Assembly (NCBI RefSeq): GCF_025602895.1
Contig: NW_026516236.1
Location: forward strand, 310,001-374,000
DNA from: Polychytrium aggregatum
Lineage: Eukaryota > Chytridiomycota > Chytridiomycetes > Polychytriales
Direction: 5' to 3'
DNA length: 64,000 nucleotides
Part shown: positions 14,156 through 23,915 of the stretch, piece by piece
Layout of the letters: each line of letters starts with the position of its first letter
How positions within the stretch are numbered: the first letter of the stretch is position 1
Notes under the pieces: generated by a model
The model's database searches: none
What the model was told of the DNA's origin: nothing
The model's input: the letters and a program-made list of their open reading frames with translations, nothing else
Translations under genes and position numbers: made by a program

Positions 14156-15307
14156 ACGACGCCAGCACCGGCAGCAGCGGCGAGTATATTGCCCATGGCC
14201 TCGAGCCCAAGCGGCGCCAATGCTGTTATGAGGCCCTGCAAAGCCGGCCGTGGTGATCATCGGAGACAACAGCAGTCTTTGCGTGGGCATCCGACGGGCC
14301 GAAGCAGCAATCGCCGCACACCCACAGAGAGCGATCCTCGGCTGGCTGGGTGCGACCAGGAGGATGGAGCCCACACGCTCCGTGACCGATTGCCGGCTGT
14401 TGGAGCCTGGGGGGGTTGATCGGAACGAGGCCCCACATCACATGGTATCTGGAAGAAGCCGCCCAGACCACGCGGGTGAGATCCATTGACACCCGCTGGA
14501 TGCCATGTGTCCCCGAGATCCTCTTCCCGCAAACCCGTTGCGCGAGATGCAAACAAGTCACATACTTCAAATTTGAACATTGGCGGCAGAGGGACATACA
14601 TGAAAGCAAAGAGACGCTGGGGTTGGAGAGAATCAGTAAGACAAGAGCAACGCGAGCGGCAGGATGTGGAGCCGAGGGACGATGGAGTCTGGGACGTTTG
14701 CTCGGCCGAATTGCGACCGCGGCGAGGGAGAGTGCGGGCGAGAACTGAAGCCAAGACAGGTTTGGCTCCGTCGAGGTGACATGCGTTTGCATAGATCATC
14801 CAAAACAGCGAGCAACGCCATGCATTTTGGCCGCAGCCCGTCTGCCCCACCAAGCCGATCGATCCGTATCCGAGTATTTGTAATCGAGTCGGAATTTGGA
14901 GATGGAGATGGGCACAGATTGTTGATCACGAAGAATCTTTTTTTTTTCATTGATAGAGTTGAAAATACACGTTGCATCTTTGATGTCCTTGATGGGCATC
15001 GGAGCTAAGCAAGCTCTCAGCCCCGTCCCCCAGATTCATCGGCCGGCATACCATTCACCATTGACACCCTCCTCCCGACGAATGAAGGTTTCGTCTGGGA
15101 AGGGCAGGGAGGGAGGGGGGCGGCGGGATCGTGCTACCGGTTCACAACTGCTGTTCCTTTTGCTTTTGTTCTTCACGTTCTCCTCTCGACTTGGCACGTC
15201 CTTTCCCTCCATCCCTCCCAATCGACAAGCTCCTCCAGACTCGTCTTGTTCTTGTGGGCAGCCCACAGTTGCCAGTTGGTATGGGAGGATGAGCGGACTG
15301 ATGCCGC
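14156..15307. other. Intergenic, no supported gene
   Basis: About 1.15 kb between the convergent 3' ends of the SMN and SERF genes. Open frames exist on both strands (for example around 14257-14853 minus and 14416-14748 plus), but none shows a recognised domain, coding bias or a consistent exon chain. A T-run at 14939-14948 and the AT-richer stretch around it may belong to 3' untranslated or terminator sequence. Nothing further could be supported. Confidence 0.4.
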
Positions 15308-16063
15308 TCACTTCTTAGAGCTGGTTGGATCGGCGCCACCTTCCTTGGCAGCCTTGGCCGCCTGCTTCTCCCTCATGATTTTGGCATCGCTTTCGATTGC
15401 AAGCGAGACAACAAGAGCACACATTCGCGACACCGGATTGGGCAAGGGGAGAGGAAGCGGGAGAGGGAGAGGGAGAGCAGGTCAGCAAAGCACGACAGAT
15501 GCATTGGCGATAGCAATTCCAAGGAGGTTCCTGGTCGATGGGCAAGCTGTGGACGAACCCGATGACCAGGAGCGAGGGGCAGGGCCGGAAAACACAGGGC
15601 ACAATGAAGAGCACAGACTTACTGTTCCTTTCGCTGAGCGGGGGTGAGGCCATCGGCGCGCTGGCCCTTGGTCCGTTCGTTTGCAATCTTGGCGGCCTTG
15701 GCTCGGGCTTCGTTCCGCTGGTTTCCGCCTGGAATGAGCCCATTCGGTCCGGCCAAGCGACGACCCAGTCAAAGCGATGGTATATGTGTGCGAACCGTGA
15801 CGGTGCCGGAAGAGAGGAATTGTGTGGGAGGGGGAAGCAAAGCCAACGGGGGTTAGATGGGTTTGGGCTGTGGGCTCTGGGTGGTGAGGCCATGGGTGCC
15901 AAGCGGGAGCATCCTCCAGAGCATCCTCCAGAGCATCCTCCAAAGCATCCTCCAAAGCGATCGAGCCCCGGGGACCTGGCTCAACCAAGCACGACGCTGC
16001 CGATCGAGACAGTCGCACCGCCGTATTGGGGTGTGCGAAAGCGACTGGGTACTCACGGGTCAT
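15308..16063 (-). CDS. SERF: SERF/4F5 family small basic protein
   Basis: Small EDRK-rich factor (4F5 family), a short highly charged protein known in animals as a modifier of amyloid aggregation. Proposed exons are 16063-16057 (only 7 nt, ATGACCC), 15728-15623 and 15389-15308. Splicing gives MTRGNQRNEARAKAAKIAN, then GQRADGLTPAQRKEHDAK, then IMREKQAAKAAKE and a short tail ending SSKK. The start MTRGNQR and the later RKxxD..IM..KQ block are the hallmarks of the family, and the length (about 64 aa) fits. Donors are GTGAGT and GTAAGT; acceptors are CCAG and AAAG. Intron 1 contains a 12-bp tandem repeat. The Fanzor element 1 insertion starts about 290 bp upstream of the start codon, so it probably sits in this gene's promoter. 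Confidence 0.88.
15909..15956. repeat. 12-bp tandem repeat, 4 copies, in SERF intron 1
   Basis: Four head-to-tail copies of a 12-bp unit (GCATCCTCCAGA, the last two with AAA) inside the first intron of the SERF gene. It is a short minisatellite with no coding role on the minus strand. Confidence 0.9.
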
Positions 16064-16215
16064 GGCGCTGGTTTGGTGTGGATGGGAATCGGCGCTGGAG
16101 ATGGACGGACGACGCAGAGAAGGGGGCTGGCGATGATGAGCGGACCCAAGAAGCAGACAACGGTGAGTGGATCAGCCGAGCGAGCGGTCAGGCGGAATGG
16201 AAGGCGACGGAAACA

Positions 16216-16275
16216 GCGAGGAGCGAGGGCGTCTCGCCCGTTGCGAGAGCCGGCCGAGACGCCCTCGCTCCTCGC
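16216..16275. repeat. Perfect 21-bp inverted repeat beside Fanzor element 1
   Basis: Left arm 16216-16236 begins GCGAGGAGCGAGGGC. The right arm 16255-16275 is its exact reverse complement, separated by an 18-bp loop. It lies 76 bp outside the left terminal repeat of the Fanzor transposon. GC-rich sequence with the same GAGCGAGGG and TCTCGCC words sits left of element 2 as well. It could be a foldback/MITE fragment, a remnant of a larger element, or a hairpin in the SERF promoter. Confidence 0.85.
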
Positions 16276-16826
16276 CCGACTCCGTGCGCTGATTGGCTCC
16301 ACCTGGCAGGGCGGCCAGCCAATCGCAGCACGGCGTGGCTGGGCAACTCCCACTATCAATTTTTTTCCGGCCCCTCGCGGCTGCTCATCTCGGTCACCTG
16401 AAAGTCACGTTGTATGTGACGCAGCAAAAGTTGGAATCCAGCCATGGTCGGTTGACGGCATTTGGTATCACCTTGAGCCGATTGACGGTGGTGGTGGGCA
16501 ATTGGTGTGGAGGAATGACCAATTGTATCATTGTTGGAAGCTCCACTCCGATTGCGGACAAGAACCACCACCATCTGAATCTCTCTGGTTGGAAACCTAG
16601 TCAAGCGTGGCTGTGTGTCAGCGAGATGACATGATCGTTTGGCTATCAGGCAAGACTCACCTTGACAAGATGTCTTCCCACGACTGATTGAGCGAGCGAT
16701 GCGTTTCTGGATCTGAATCAAGGACGCCACTGTGCAGTATCTCTGCCAGCCCAAAATGCGCTGGTTTTGAGGAGAATTTTTCTTCCCCAAGGGCAGAACC
16801 AGCCATCGTCGCTATTTTCTCGCCAG

Positions 16827-19237
16827 ATGGCTCCCAAGAGAAAGGCACCCCCGACCCCGACCCAGGATCACCCAGTGACTCTCCTGTGGCCAAGAAGCCC
16901 GTCATCAAATCATGCCCCTCCTGTGGATTGACCAACCATGTCAGACCCTTCACCAAGAAGTGCACAGCCAGAGTCGACAGCAGCCCTGCCTCTGGCTCTG
17001 CCTCGGTCGCTGAAATGGTCAGCCAAGCACCCCCTCCAGACGAGCCCAGCGAGGACACTGCCTTCCCAGCCCTCGTGGTCGAGATGCCCGCACCCAAGGT
17101 CCCTGTATGTGCCACGTGCGGGGAAGAGGGTCATGCCAGAAGCAACAGTTCATTGTGTACCAAGAAGAACCCACTCTGGAGCTCTACCTTGCCTGACTGT
17201 GGCCCCAACGAGCAAGTCAAGGCCGAGTACTCAATCATCAAGTGCACTCTCGATGCCATCATCAAGAACGATGCCTTGCACGACAAGATCGAGGAGACCG
17301 TCCGGGCCATGACACACGTGCAGTTCGAAGCATCTCGTCTCCTGGAGCTGCATCTCAGGCGGTGCTTGGACGAGGGCATCACCCTCCCCACTGTGTCGTC
17401 GAAAGACCCCTCGTTTGTTCGAAAGTGTTTCAACATGGTGCATACCGGAACAGTGGGTGTCAGGACAAACACCCCAGAAGATGACAGGCATCTCCTCGAC
17501 ACATATGACCTGTATCGACGTGCATGGGGAAAGTCGTGTATCCTGCCTCCAGTGTCCCTCCCAAAGGGTACTGGGTCACAGGTCCTTGGTTTGGCTGTCA
17601 AGACCTATGCAGTCAACTGTGAGACCCACGTTCTCGATCGTTACTGGTCTCTCCTCCGTCGATTCTGCAATCTGGCCCTGGTTGCTCCCAAGGATGGGAA
17701 ACGGCATACACACGTCGATGATTGTGTCAAGCTGATGGAGAATCCCCTCTCCAAGACACTCCTCGTTGATCTGAGGAAATCCTTCGCCCACCATGCCGAC
17801 CAGTTGTATGAGTTTCGGTACGAAAGCCACCAAGACCTGTACAAGGTCGTACCAGTATTGGCCAGTGAGGTCTCTCGGCTGACCCGCCTGAAGGAGGCCC
17901 TCTTCATGGTGGTCTTTCAGAAGATGATCATTCCCAGGCTCGCGAGGGTGACTGATGATCTGAAAGGAGAGCGCGAGCGACTGAACGAAGAGATGTGTCG
18001 CGCCATCGAACGAAGGCTGCCTGACAAGCACAACGCACTCCAGACCCAGCACGAGGAGGTGGACAAGCAGATCGCTGTCAACACGAAGCGGATCAAGCGA
18101 CTGGCCGACCGGCTTGCCCAGACCAAGAAGCGACACAACATCCCTCGAGCACAGTGCACCTTGGTCCCGCTCTGCGATGCCAGAGCCAAGTATGTCAAGC
18201 TGGACACCAAAGCATTGTGGGAGATCCTTGGATACCAGACTGGCACTGGGCTCAAGTGGGACGACCTGAGGACCAAGGTCAACGACACCACAAAACAAGA
18301 GATCTTCTGGCAGACCAACTTCAAGCTGGAGTCGAGACTCTTTGGTGCCAGGGAGAAGGGGAAGCAGCTCTTTGGCTGCGAGATCACCACCGATGGGGTC
18401 GGGTGCTCGATCACCACGCTCAGATACAAGATCCTGAAGAAGGATCCTGATGTCAAGCCAGAAACCGTGGACAAGGACGACAAGACACCCAAGCTCACTC
18501 CCAAGAAGAAGATCCAGACCAGGGTCGGTCCCATTGACGACTCTCGGACCACATGGATCGGGATCGACCCTGGTGTGGGATCGATCTTCACCGCTGTCAT
18601 TCGGGCACCCGGTCAACCATCCATCCAGGAGCAAGACGGTGTCAAGGTGACCAAGGCACAGCGTGCCAACGAGAAGATCGTGTCGTTCTCCAACAAGGAG
18701 TACCAGCATCGAACTGGCACCACCCAAGCGACCAAATGGATCCAGAGCACCCACAAGATCCTTGGTCTGCAGAAATGGATGAGCACCACACCAAGTCCCA
18801 AGATCCCTGGGTTGGCTTCATTCCTGCAATACATTCGCCATGTGTTCGATGGAGACATGCTGGAGAAACAGCTGTACTTCAGCCTGACCCGGCGACGGCG
18901 ATTCAAGCGACTCGATCTCCACAGCAAGCGACAGCGCACCGTCCACGAGATGTGCAAGCAAGTCATCGACCAGGCACCAAAGGAGACCGAAGTGGTGATT
19001 GCCTTTGGGAATGCCTCCTGGAAGCAAGGGAAGGGATACGCATCCAGTCCCAGGAGACTCAGGTTTGCCAAATACTTTGAGCAATTCCACCACCACCAGA
19101 GACGCCCACCAGACCGATCCGTCTCCAAGATCCATGTGTGCTCGGTGAACGAGTTCAACACGTCCCAGGTGTGCTCACATTGTCGGGAATTCAAGCGACT
19201 TGAGTCACCCGAGTATCTTGATATCGAGAAACCATGA
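16827..19237 (+). pseudogene. Fanzor RNA-guided nuclease homologue, frameshifted and C-terminally truncated
   Basis: Homologue of Fanzor, the eukaryotic TnpB-like RNA-guided DNA endonuclease, closely similar to the copy at 29075-31645. The ATG at 16827 (MAPKRK) is equivalent to the start of copy 2. A C-run five bases long here, six in copy 2, shifts the frame a few codons later, so the long open frame (16688-19237) is not in phase with that start. RuvC-I (WIGIDPGVGSIFTAV), the RuvC-II-like strand (VVIAFGNASW), the VNEFNTSQ motif and the first zinc-ribbon pair (CSHC) are all present. The frame then stops right after YLDIEKP, before the second cysteine pair and the last RuvC motif. RDINASRN is still recognisable out of frame about 19275-19300. 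The N-terminus has a 20-odd-residue insertion between its two zinc knuckles relative to copy 2. Splicing could in principle rescue part of this, but it is probably inactive. Confidence 0.93.
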
Positions 19238-19395
19238 AGCTATGCAGAGTGAATGCACCACACTCACACATCGAGACATCAATGCCTCAAGGAACATGAT
19301 CTCGGTATGCCAGTCGATCATCGCCACAGGAGATTGCCGACGAAGTCAGGAGTGCAATGCCATGGCCTACCCGCTGGGCCTACAGTCAGTCAGTG

Positions 19396-19446
19396 GGCTT
19401 CAGAAGCCAGAAAGTGACTGTCCCGTTTCTTTCTGGATAGACTGTA
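19396..19446 (+). ncRNA. Candidate omega-RNA (guide RNA) scaffold end, Fanzor copy 1
   Basis: Just past the Fanzor coding remains, GGCTTC-A-GAAGCC (19396-19408) can form a 6-bp hairpin. It is followed by a 28-nt block (19419-19446) beginning TGTCCCGTTTC and ending GACTGTA. The block is identical in copy 2 and in the solo relic at 51922, while the hairpin is kept with different length. TnpB and Fanzor systems encode their guide RNA at the 3' end of the gene, so this is the expected place. The RNA itself is inferred, not shown. Confidence 0.5.
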
Positions 19447-19718
19447 AGTATATCGCACTGTTCCTTGAGTATGTCGACAGTGGATGCCGGGTCGCCCATA
19501 TTCTGGGCAGTCCACTTCGGGGTTGCCATCCCTCTTGGGATGGTCGATGGGAGGTGGTTGACTCCCTTGTGCAGAGTGTGTGTGTGTGACGGCGAGAGGC
19601 TTCTCGCCTTCCCTCGGGGGTCTCTCGCCAGAGACTGCTCTTCTCGCCGACCGAGGTGGCTCCGAGAGCCGCTTTTTCGTTCTCGCTCATTTTATTAACA
19701 AGAAATTTTTTCATAGTG

Positions 19719-20084
19719 TCCTGCGAACATCCATGCGATGCTTCGAATCGGCGCTCGCTGGCCTGTCGATCGCACCAGCGAGGCGGACGCTGAAGCAGCA
19801 CATTGTATTCGTGGGACGGGAATATGCAAGGGGCCGAACATGCGAGCCCAATGGGTGGATTCAAAGGCGATGGTACAAAGTGCTGATGGGGAACAGAAAA
19901 AGAAAATATCACAGCAAATACACAGTGCGGCCGTATGCAGGGCCTGGCGTGGATTGTGTAGACAAGACAATAGAAGTGAACTGGATGGAGGGATATCACG
20001 AGCGATAGGCAGATGAGGAGCGAGGCGGTGGAGGATGGATGGGAGAAGAGTGGATTCTGGCGGATTCCGGATCGTCGCCGAGCT
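19719..20084. other. Intergenic between Fanzor element 1 and the unknown minus-strand gene
   Basis: About 370 bp right of the transposon, up to the stop codon of the gene at 20085. It presumably holds that gene's 3' untranslated region. No features of note. Confidence 0.4.
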
Positions 20085-23054
20085 TCAGATCACCCGCTTG
20101 GAGGACCGGCTGCGCTGGATAGCGCCCCGGATCATGGTGGTGAGGCCCTTGCGCTCGGAATAAAACCCACGGACCTCGGATGAGCCTTGGTCGAGGGCCC
20201 GTCGGCTCGTGGCTCGGCCTCGAGTTGGCGCCGCATCGTCGTCGCCATGATCGCCATGATCGCCATTGTCGTCGGCGTCGTCTTCGTCATCATAGCGGCT
20301 GGTATCTTGGGAAATGACGATGATCTTGGGGCTGGAATAGGTGCATCCCTGTGTGAAACAAGGGCCATCGCACTGATGCCGCAGTGGGAAGATCTCGTCG
20401 CCGTCGTCATGGTCGTCCATAAAAGTGGATGAGCTACTGCGAAGGGTTCCGACCGGAGACAACAGCTCCCGGTTTCGGTTTTGGTTTTGGTTTTGGTTTC
20501 GGCTATGGTTTCGGCTGTGGTTTGGGTCTCGGTCTCGGTCTCGGTCTCGATCCCGGGCCAAGCCGTGGTCTACCGGAGATTGCGTCTCTGGGCGCCACTG
20601 CTCGAGCTGTGAGTTTGGGACCAGCCGGCGGCTCGACAGGTGTCCCAGACTGCAGCGGCGGTCCAGAGGGCTGGCGCGAGGCGGTTGTATCGGGCTCGGC
20701 GACGGCAGCGAGTCTGTTGAGGAATTATAGTGGTGAAGCGATAGAGACGACGAACTGGCATCGCGGGCGCCGGTCTCGCGGATGCTGCTCGAGGTTGCAG
20801 CGGCGCCGTCAAAGTTTGGGATAAGCAAGTGTGCCGACTGGAGGAGGCGCGAGGACTTTTTCTGCAGCGTTTTCCATGCCGTCCTGCTTTCGGGCGGCGT
20901 GCCCTCGACCGGCTCCAGCATGACTTTTTCAAAGTACGGCCGGTGGTAGTCCGGCAGCGAGGCCATCGAGGCTGCCAAAGACTCGTCGATCTGGCGCACG
21001 TCCACGGCCGACATGGGCCCGCCGATTTCGTCGTTGGCTAGGTACAGCGACCCATACTTTCGCAGACTCCGCGCGGTGCTGGACGGAGTCACGGGCCAAG
21101 GGCCGCCAGAAGGCATGCTGTCGGCCAGGGTGATGGACGAGCGCGTCGATGGAACCGGGGACGGGAACGACAGATCGACTGAATCGTGGCTCGAGAAGGA
21201 GCCCGGCATGATTCTGGAAAAGTTGGTCGTCCGTCGCCGAGATTTGAAGGGGCCTTTGAAGTTGCTGTTGGGGGCAGAAAGGGTACGATGCATGGATGGA
21301 TTTGGGCTGATGGGGGGCTGCTGGTAGCCCTTGGAGGACTGCATATCTGCTGGCACCAGGTGTAACGGAAAAGCTGTTAGCATTGAGCGCGGCCGGGCAT
21401 GTACCATCGTGAGCACCCCAGATATCGGCACTGTGGTCATGACAGGCAGCAGGAATGCGCAGAGCATTCTTGAAAGAACGAGATCATGCTCACCAGGATA
21501 GTACGGGAGATCAAGCTTCAAGCTCTCGCTGGGCGACCCGATGGGCGAGCTCGAAAAGTAGCCATCCTTGAGGAGCGCATTGACATTCTGGACCGGCTCG
21601 AGATGGAGCATGGTTGGCGTGGGCTCGGTGTGCGACTCTGTAAAGCTGAAGGCGGTTGGAGGACGATTGATCCCCGAGGCCAACGATGCTGGTGAGGAGG
21701 GGGGGAAACGATAACGGTGTCAGAGGAGGACAATCGGGGGCACGGAGGCAATCTGATCCAAGATTGTCGATACGGCCGGCAGACTGCACGGGCTGATACT
21801 CGGGCAGCTGGCGTGCATCTCGTTTGGCGGAATCAAAGACACAAACGGGCTTCTGTCAGTGCCGCCAGAAGCGACGGATGAAACCTACCGGGAGAGTCTG
21901 TTGCCCGACTGTGCATGGTGCTTGATCGCGAGACGACTTTCGAGTCGTTGTCTGGAGACACCATCAACGACCGGTCGACATCGCCCGGGGCGATGATGGT
22001 CTCCTGGGCATCGGCCGAGACATCGGCATTGGTGATGCGCAAACTGTATCCTCGCTGGCGACGACGGAAGGGCCCACACATGGTGCCATCGCTTGACTCG
22101 GGCGGGTCGTACGGAATCCACTGGATCTCCTCGCAGCTGATGGTGCGCTGCATGCCATACAAGTCGTCGTCATCGGGATTGTCCCGGCGGCGCTTGGGGC
22201 CGTATCCCCAGAGATAGCTCCGTCGCTTGTCCGGACGCGGGGGCAGAGGAGGATTGCTGCGACTGACCCGGTGGGCGGAGAGCCGGGAGGAAAACGTCCG
22301 CAGCTGCTCGGACAGCGGTATCGAGATGAGCGAGTCCGCCAGAGCCGAGGTGGGTGCATTACCGTCCTGCGGTAGCGGCCATCCGGGAATAGGCTCGAAG
22401 GCGCCTGTAAGCGGGTTCTGTTTGCGAGAGGAGGAAGCCAAGAGAGAAAGGTCGTTAGCGTTGATGCAATGCTGAAGATAGGACCCTGTCAAATAGCCAG
22501 CCGTCTCTGTCTCTGTCGGCGACAGCCAGACAGTACCCAAAATCGCAGCTGGGCGTTGAGAATGGAGCACCACCAAGCAGGATCAAGAGACACTCCGAAG
22601 GCTGTCCAGGCCAGGTTGGACTAAGGAGGAAGGTGAATCGGCACTCGGGATGGAGTCTCGCCCAAGGGAGGAGGCAATCGGGATGGAGTCCCGCCCGAGA
22701 GATGGGGAGAGGCAGATACGGCACGAGCGGATATCCACAGCCCAAAAGATTGGCCACCGGCTGGCACCGTACCTCGTTGTAGCCCGCCGAGAGCGAGGCC
22801 GGCAAGATGCAGTCCACAAGCGGGGCCGGACGACTCAGGTACTTTGAGTGCAGGCCGCTGGCCGACTTTGACTTTTGGATCGAGACGGTCGGTTTGGGTC
22901 TGGATTTCAGCGACGACAGAGGCGGCGGGGTCGGCAGCGGGGGAGTGGGAGGCGGCGAAGGGTGGCCGTCTGGACTTGGTGTGCAGCGAGAGTTGTGGGA
23001 GCGATAGGTGTGCGGCAAGGCGCTGGAGTTTGAGCGTTTGAGGAGGATCGACAT
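20085..23054 (-). CDS. Unknown Ser/Pro-rich protein
   Basis: Not recognised. Proposed first exon 23054-22773 (MSILLKRSNSSALPHTY..., donor GTACGG). It joins in phase to exon 2 at 22417-21889 (NPLTGAFEPIPGWPLPQ..., containing SYLWGYGPKRRRDNP and CEEIQWIPYDPPES). At least one more intron precedes the large 3' exon(s), which end at 20085 with MIRGAIQRSRSSKRVI. An intron probably splits that part near 21490-21345. The product is mostly low complexity: Pro/Ser tracts, an RDRDRDRD/NQNQ run near 20560-20470 and Asp clusters near 20290. Basic patches could act as nuclear signals. No transmembrane segment or enzyme motif was seen. The Fanzor element lies downstream of its 3' end, so this gene is not interrupted. 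Confidence 0.6.
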
Positions 23055-23915
23055 GGTGCCGGCGACGTCTCAGGCATAAACAGCGACAGCGGCGACAGAG
23101 ATAGGCGACAGGAGGACGACCGAGGCCAGAGGAAGAGGGGGGGTATCGGAGCAGCCGGCTGTGTTGGGACGGCAAAAGGAGAAAGGAGACACCAAACGAC
23201 GGCGAAGACGAAAGGGAAACGGCGGCGGAGGACGCAGGGACAGATGGATCTGGTGCCAAGGTGTGTCCGGAGCCAAGGTGTGTCTGGAGCAAAGGTGTAT
23301 CTGGTGCGAGGAGATATCCGATGCAGACAGATCCGATGCAGCCGATGCAGGACCGGCGAAGCGATGCCGGACGATCAGATGGTGCGATATGACAGGACGA
23401 GATGCGATGCCGAAGCAAGCCAAAGACGGCCCAGCAGACCACAAGTAAGGGCGGCCACGGAGCCAGAGCGGCGGAAAGCGGCGCTTGTTGGAGGGCGGCA
23501 CAAGGCGCGTTGCGGGACAGTGGCCCTTGCAGCTTGCACAGTGAGACTGCGCTGAGGCTGCACAGCACAGACACCCACACAGACAGCGGCCTGTGTTGCC
23601 CCGCGCCGCTCAGTGAACGCGCGCGTCCCTGGCTCGTGCTGCCGGCCACCCACACTGTAGTGACCAGGGGCCCGCACGCGTCTGGGTGCACCCGGGCCAC
23701 TGTGTCTGTGGCCACCCGTCGCACGGACGCCACACCGCCCAGCACCATGTCCCCATCCCCCCGCAGCATGGTCTGCCGTTCCACCAAGCGGCCCAGGGGA
23801 ATATCCGCAGATCGGTTGCCGCAGATCGGTTGCCGCAGATCGGTTGCCGCAATCGGCTGCCGCTCGAATCCAGCCGGGTGCCTTGTATTGTCGTTGGCTG
23901 CCGCCGATCCGGCCC
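23055..23915. other. Intergenic between the unknown gene's start and the SF3A1 stop
   Basis: About 860 bp that should include the promoter of the minus-strand gene starting at 23054 and the 3' untranslated region of SF3A1. It holds three perfect 14-bp tandem units (CGCAGATCGGTTGC) at 23806-23847 and loosely repeated GGTGTGTCTGGAGC-type words near 23255-23305. Open frames here show no family features. Confidence 0.45.

Larger units (their letters stand above)
16351..19718 (+). mobile_element. CACTA-like non-autonomous transposon carrying Fanzor, copy 1
   Basis: 3368-bp element. The left end reads CACTATCAATTTTTTTCC and the right end reads ATTTTTTCATAGTG, so the termini are inverted CACTAT repeats with an adjacent A/T run. 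The three bases before the left end (16348-16350) and after the right end (19719-19721) are both TCC, a 3-bp target duplication. CACTA termini with a 3-bp duplication are characteristic of the CACTA/EnSpm superfamily. The element is closely similar along its length to the one at 28603-31995. Its only large gene is the Fanzor ORF; no transposase was seen, so it would need one in trans. An internal hairpin (CAATTGGT...ACCAATTG, 16499-16525) lies upstream of the gene. The right part has short GGCGAGA/TCTCGCC palindromes (19591-19608), reminiscent of subterminal repeats. It is inserted upstream of the SERF gene. Confidence 0.88.

Noticed and set aside
14257-14853. Minus-strand frame of about 200 codons between SMN and SERF
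   Set aside because: No recognised domain and no consistent exon chain; the plus strand is equally open here, so it was left as intergenic.
16688-16826. Upstream extension of the Fanzor copy 1 frame to an ATG at 16688
   Set aside because: The equivalent sequence in copy 2 is not conserved as protein, while the MAPKRK start is shared, so the extension is chance.
17576-18754. Long minus-strand frames opposite both Fanzor genes (also 29840-31312)
   Set aside because: Mirror frames of a conserved coding strand; they lack recognisable motifs, and the RuvC and zinc motifs lie on the plus strand.
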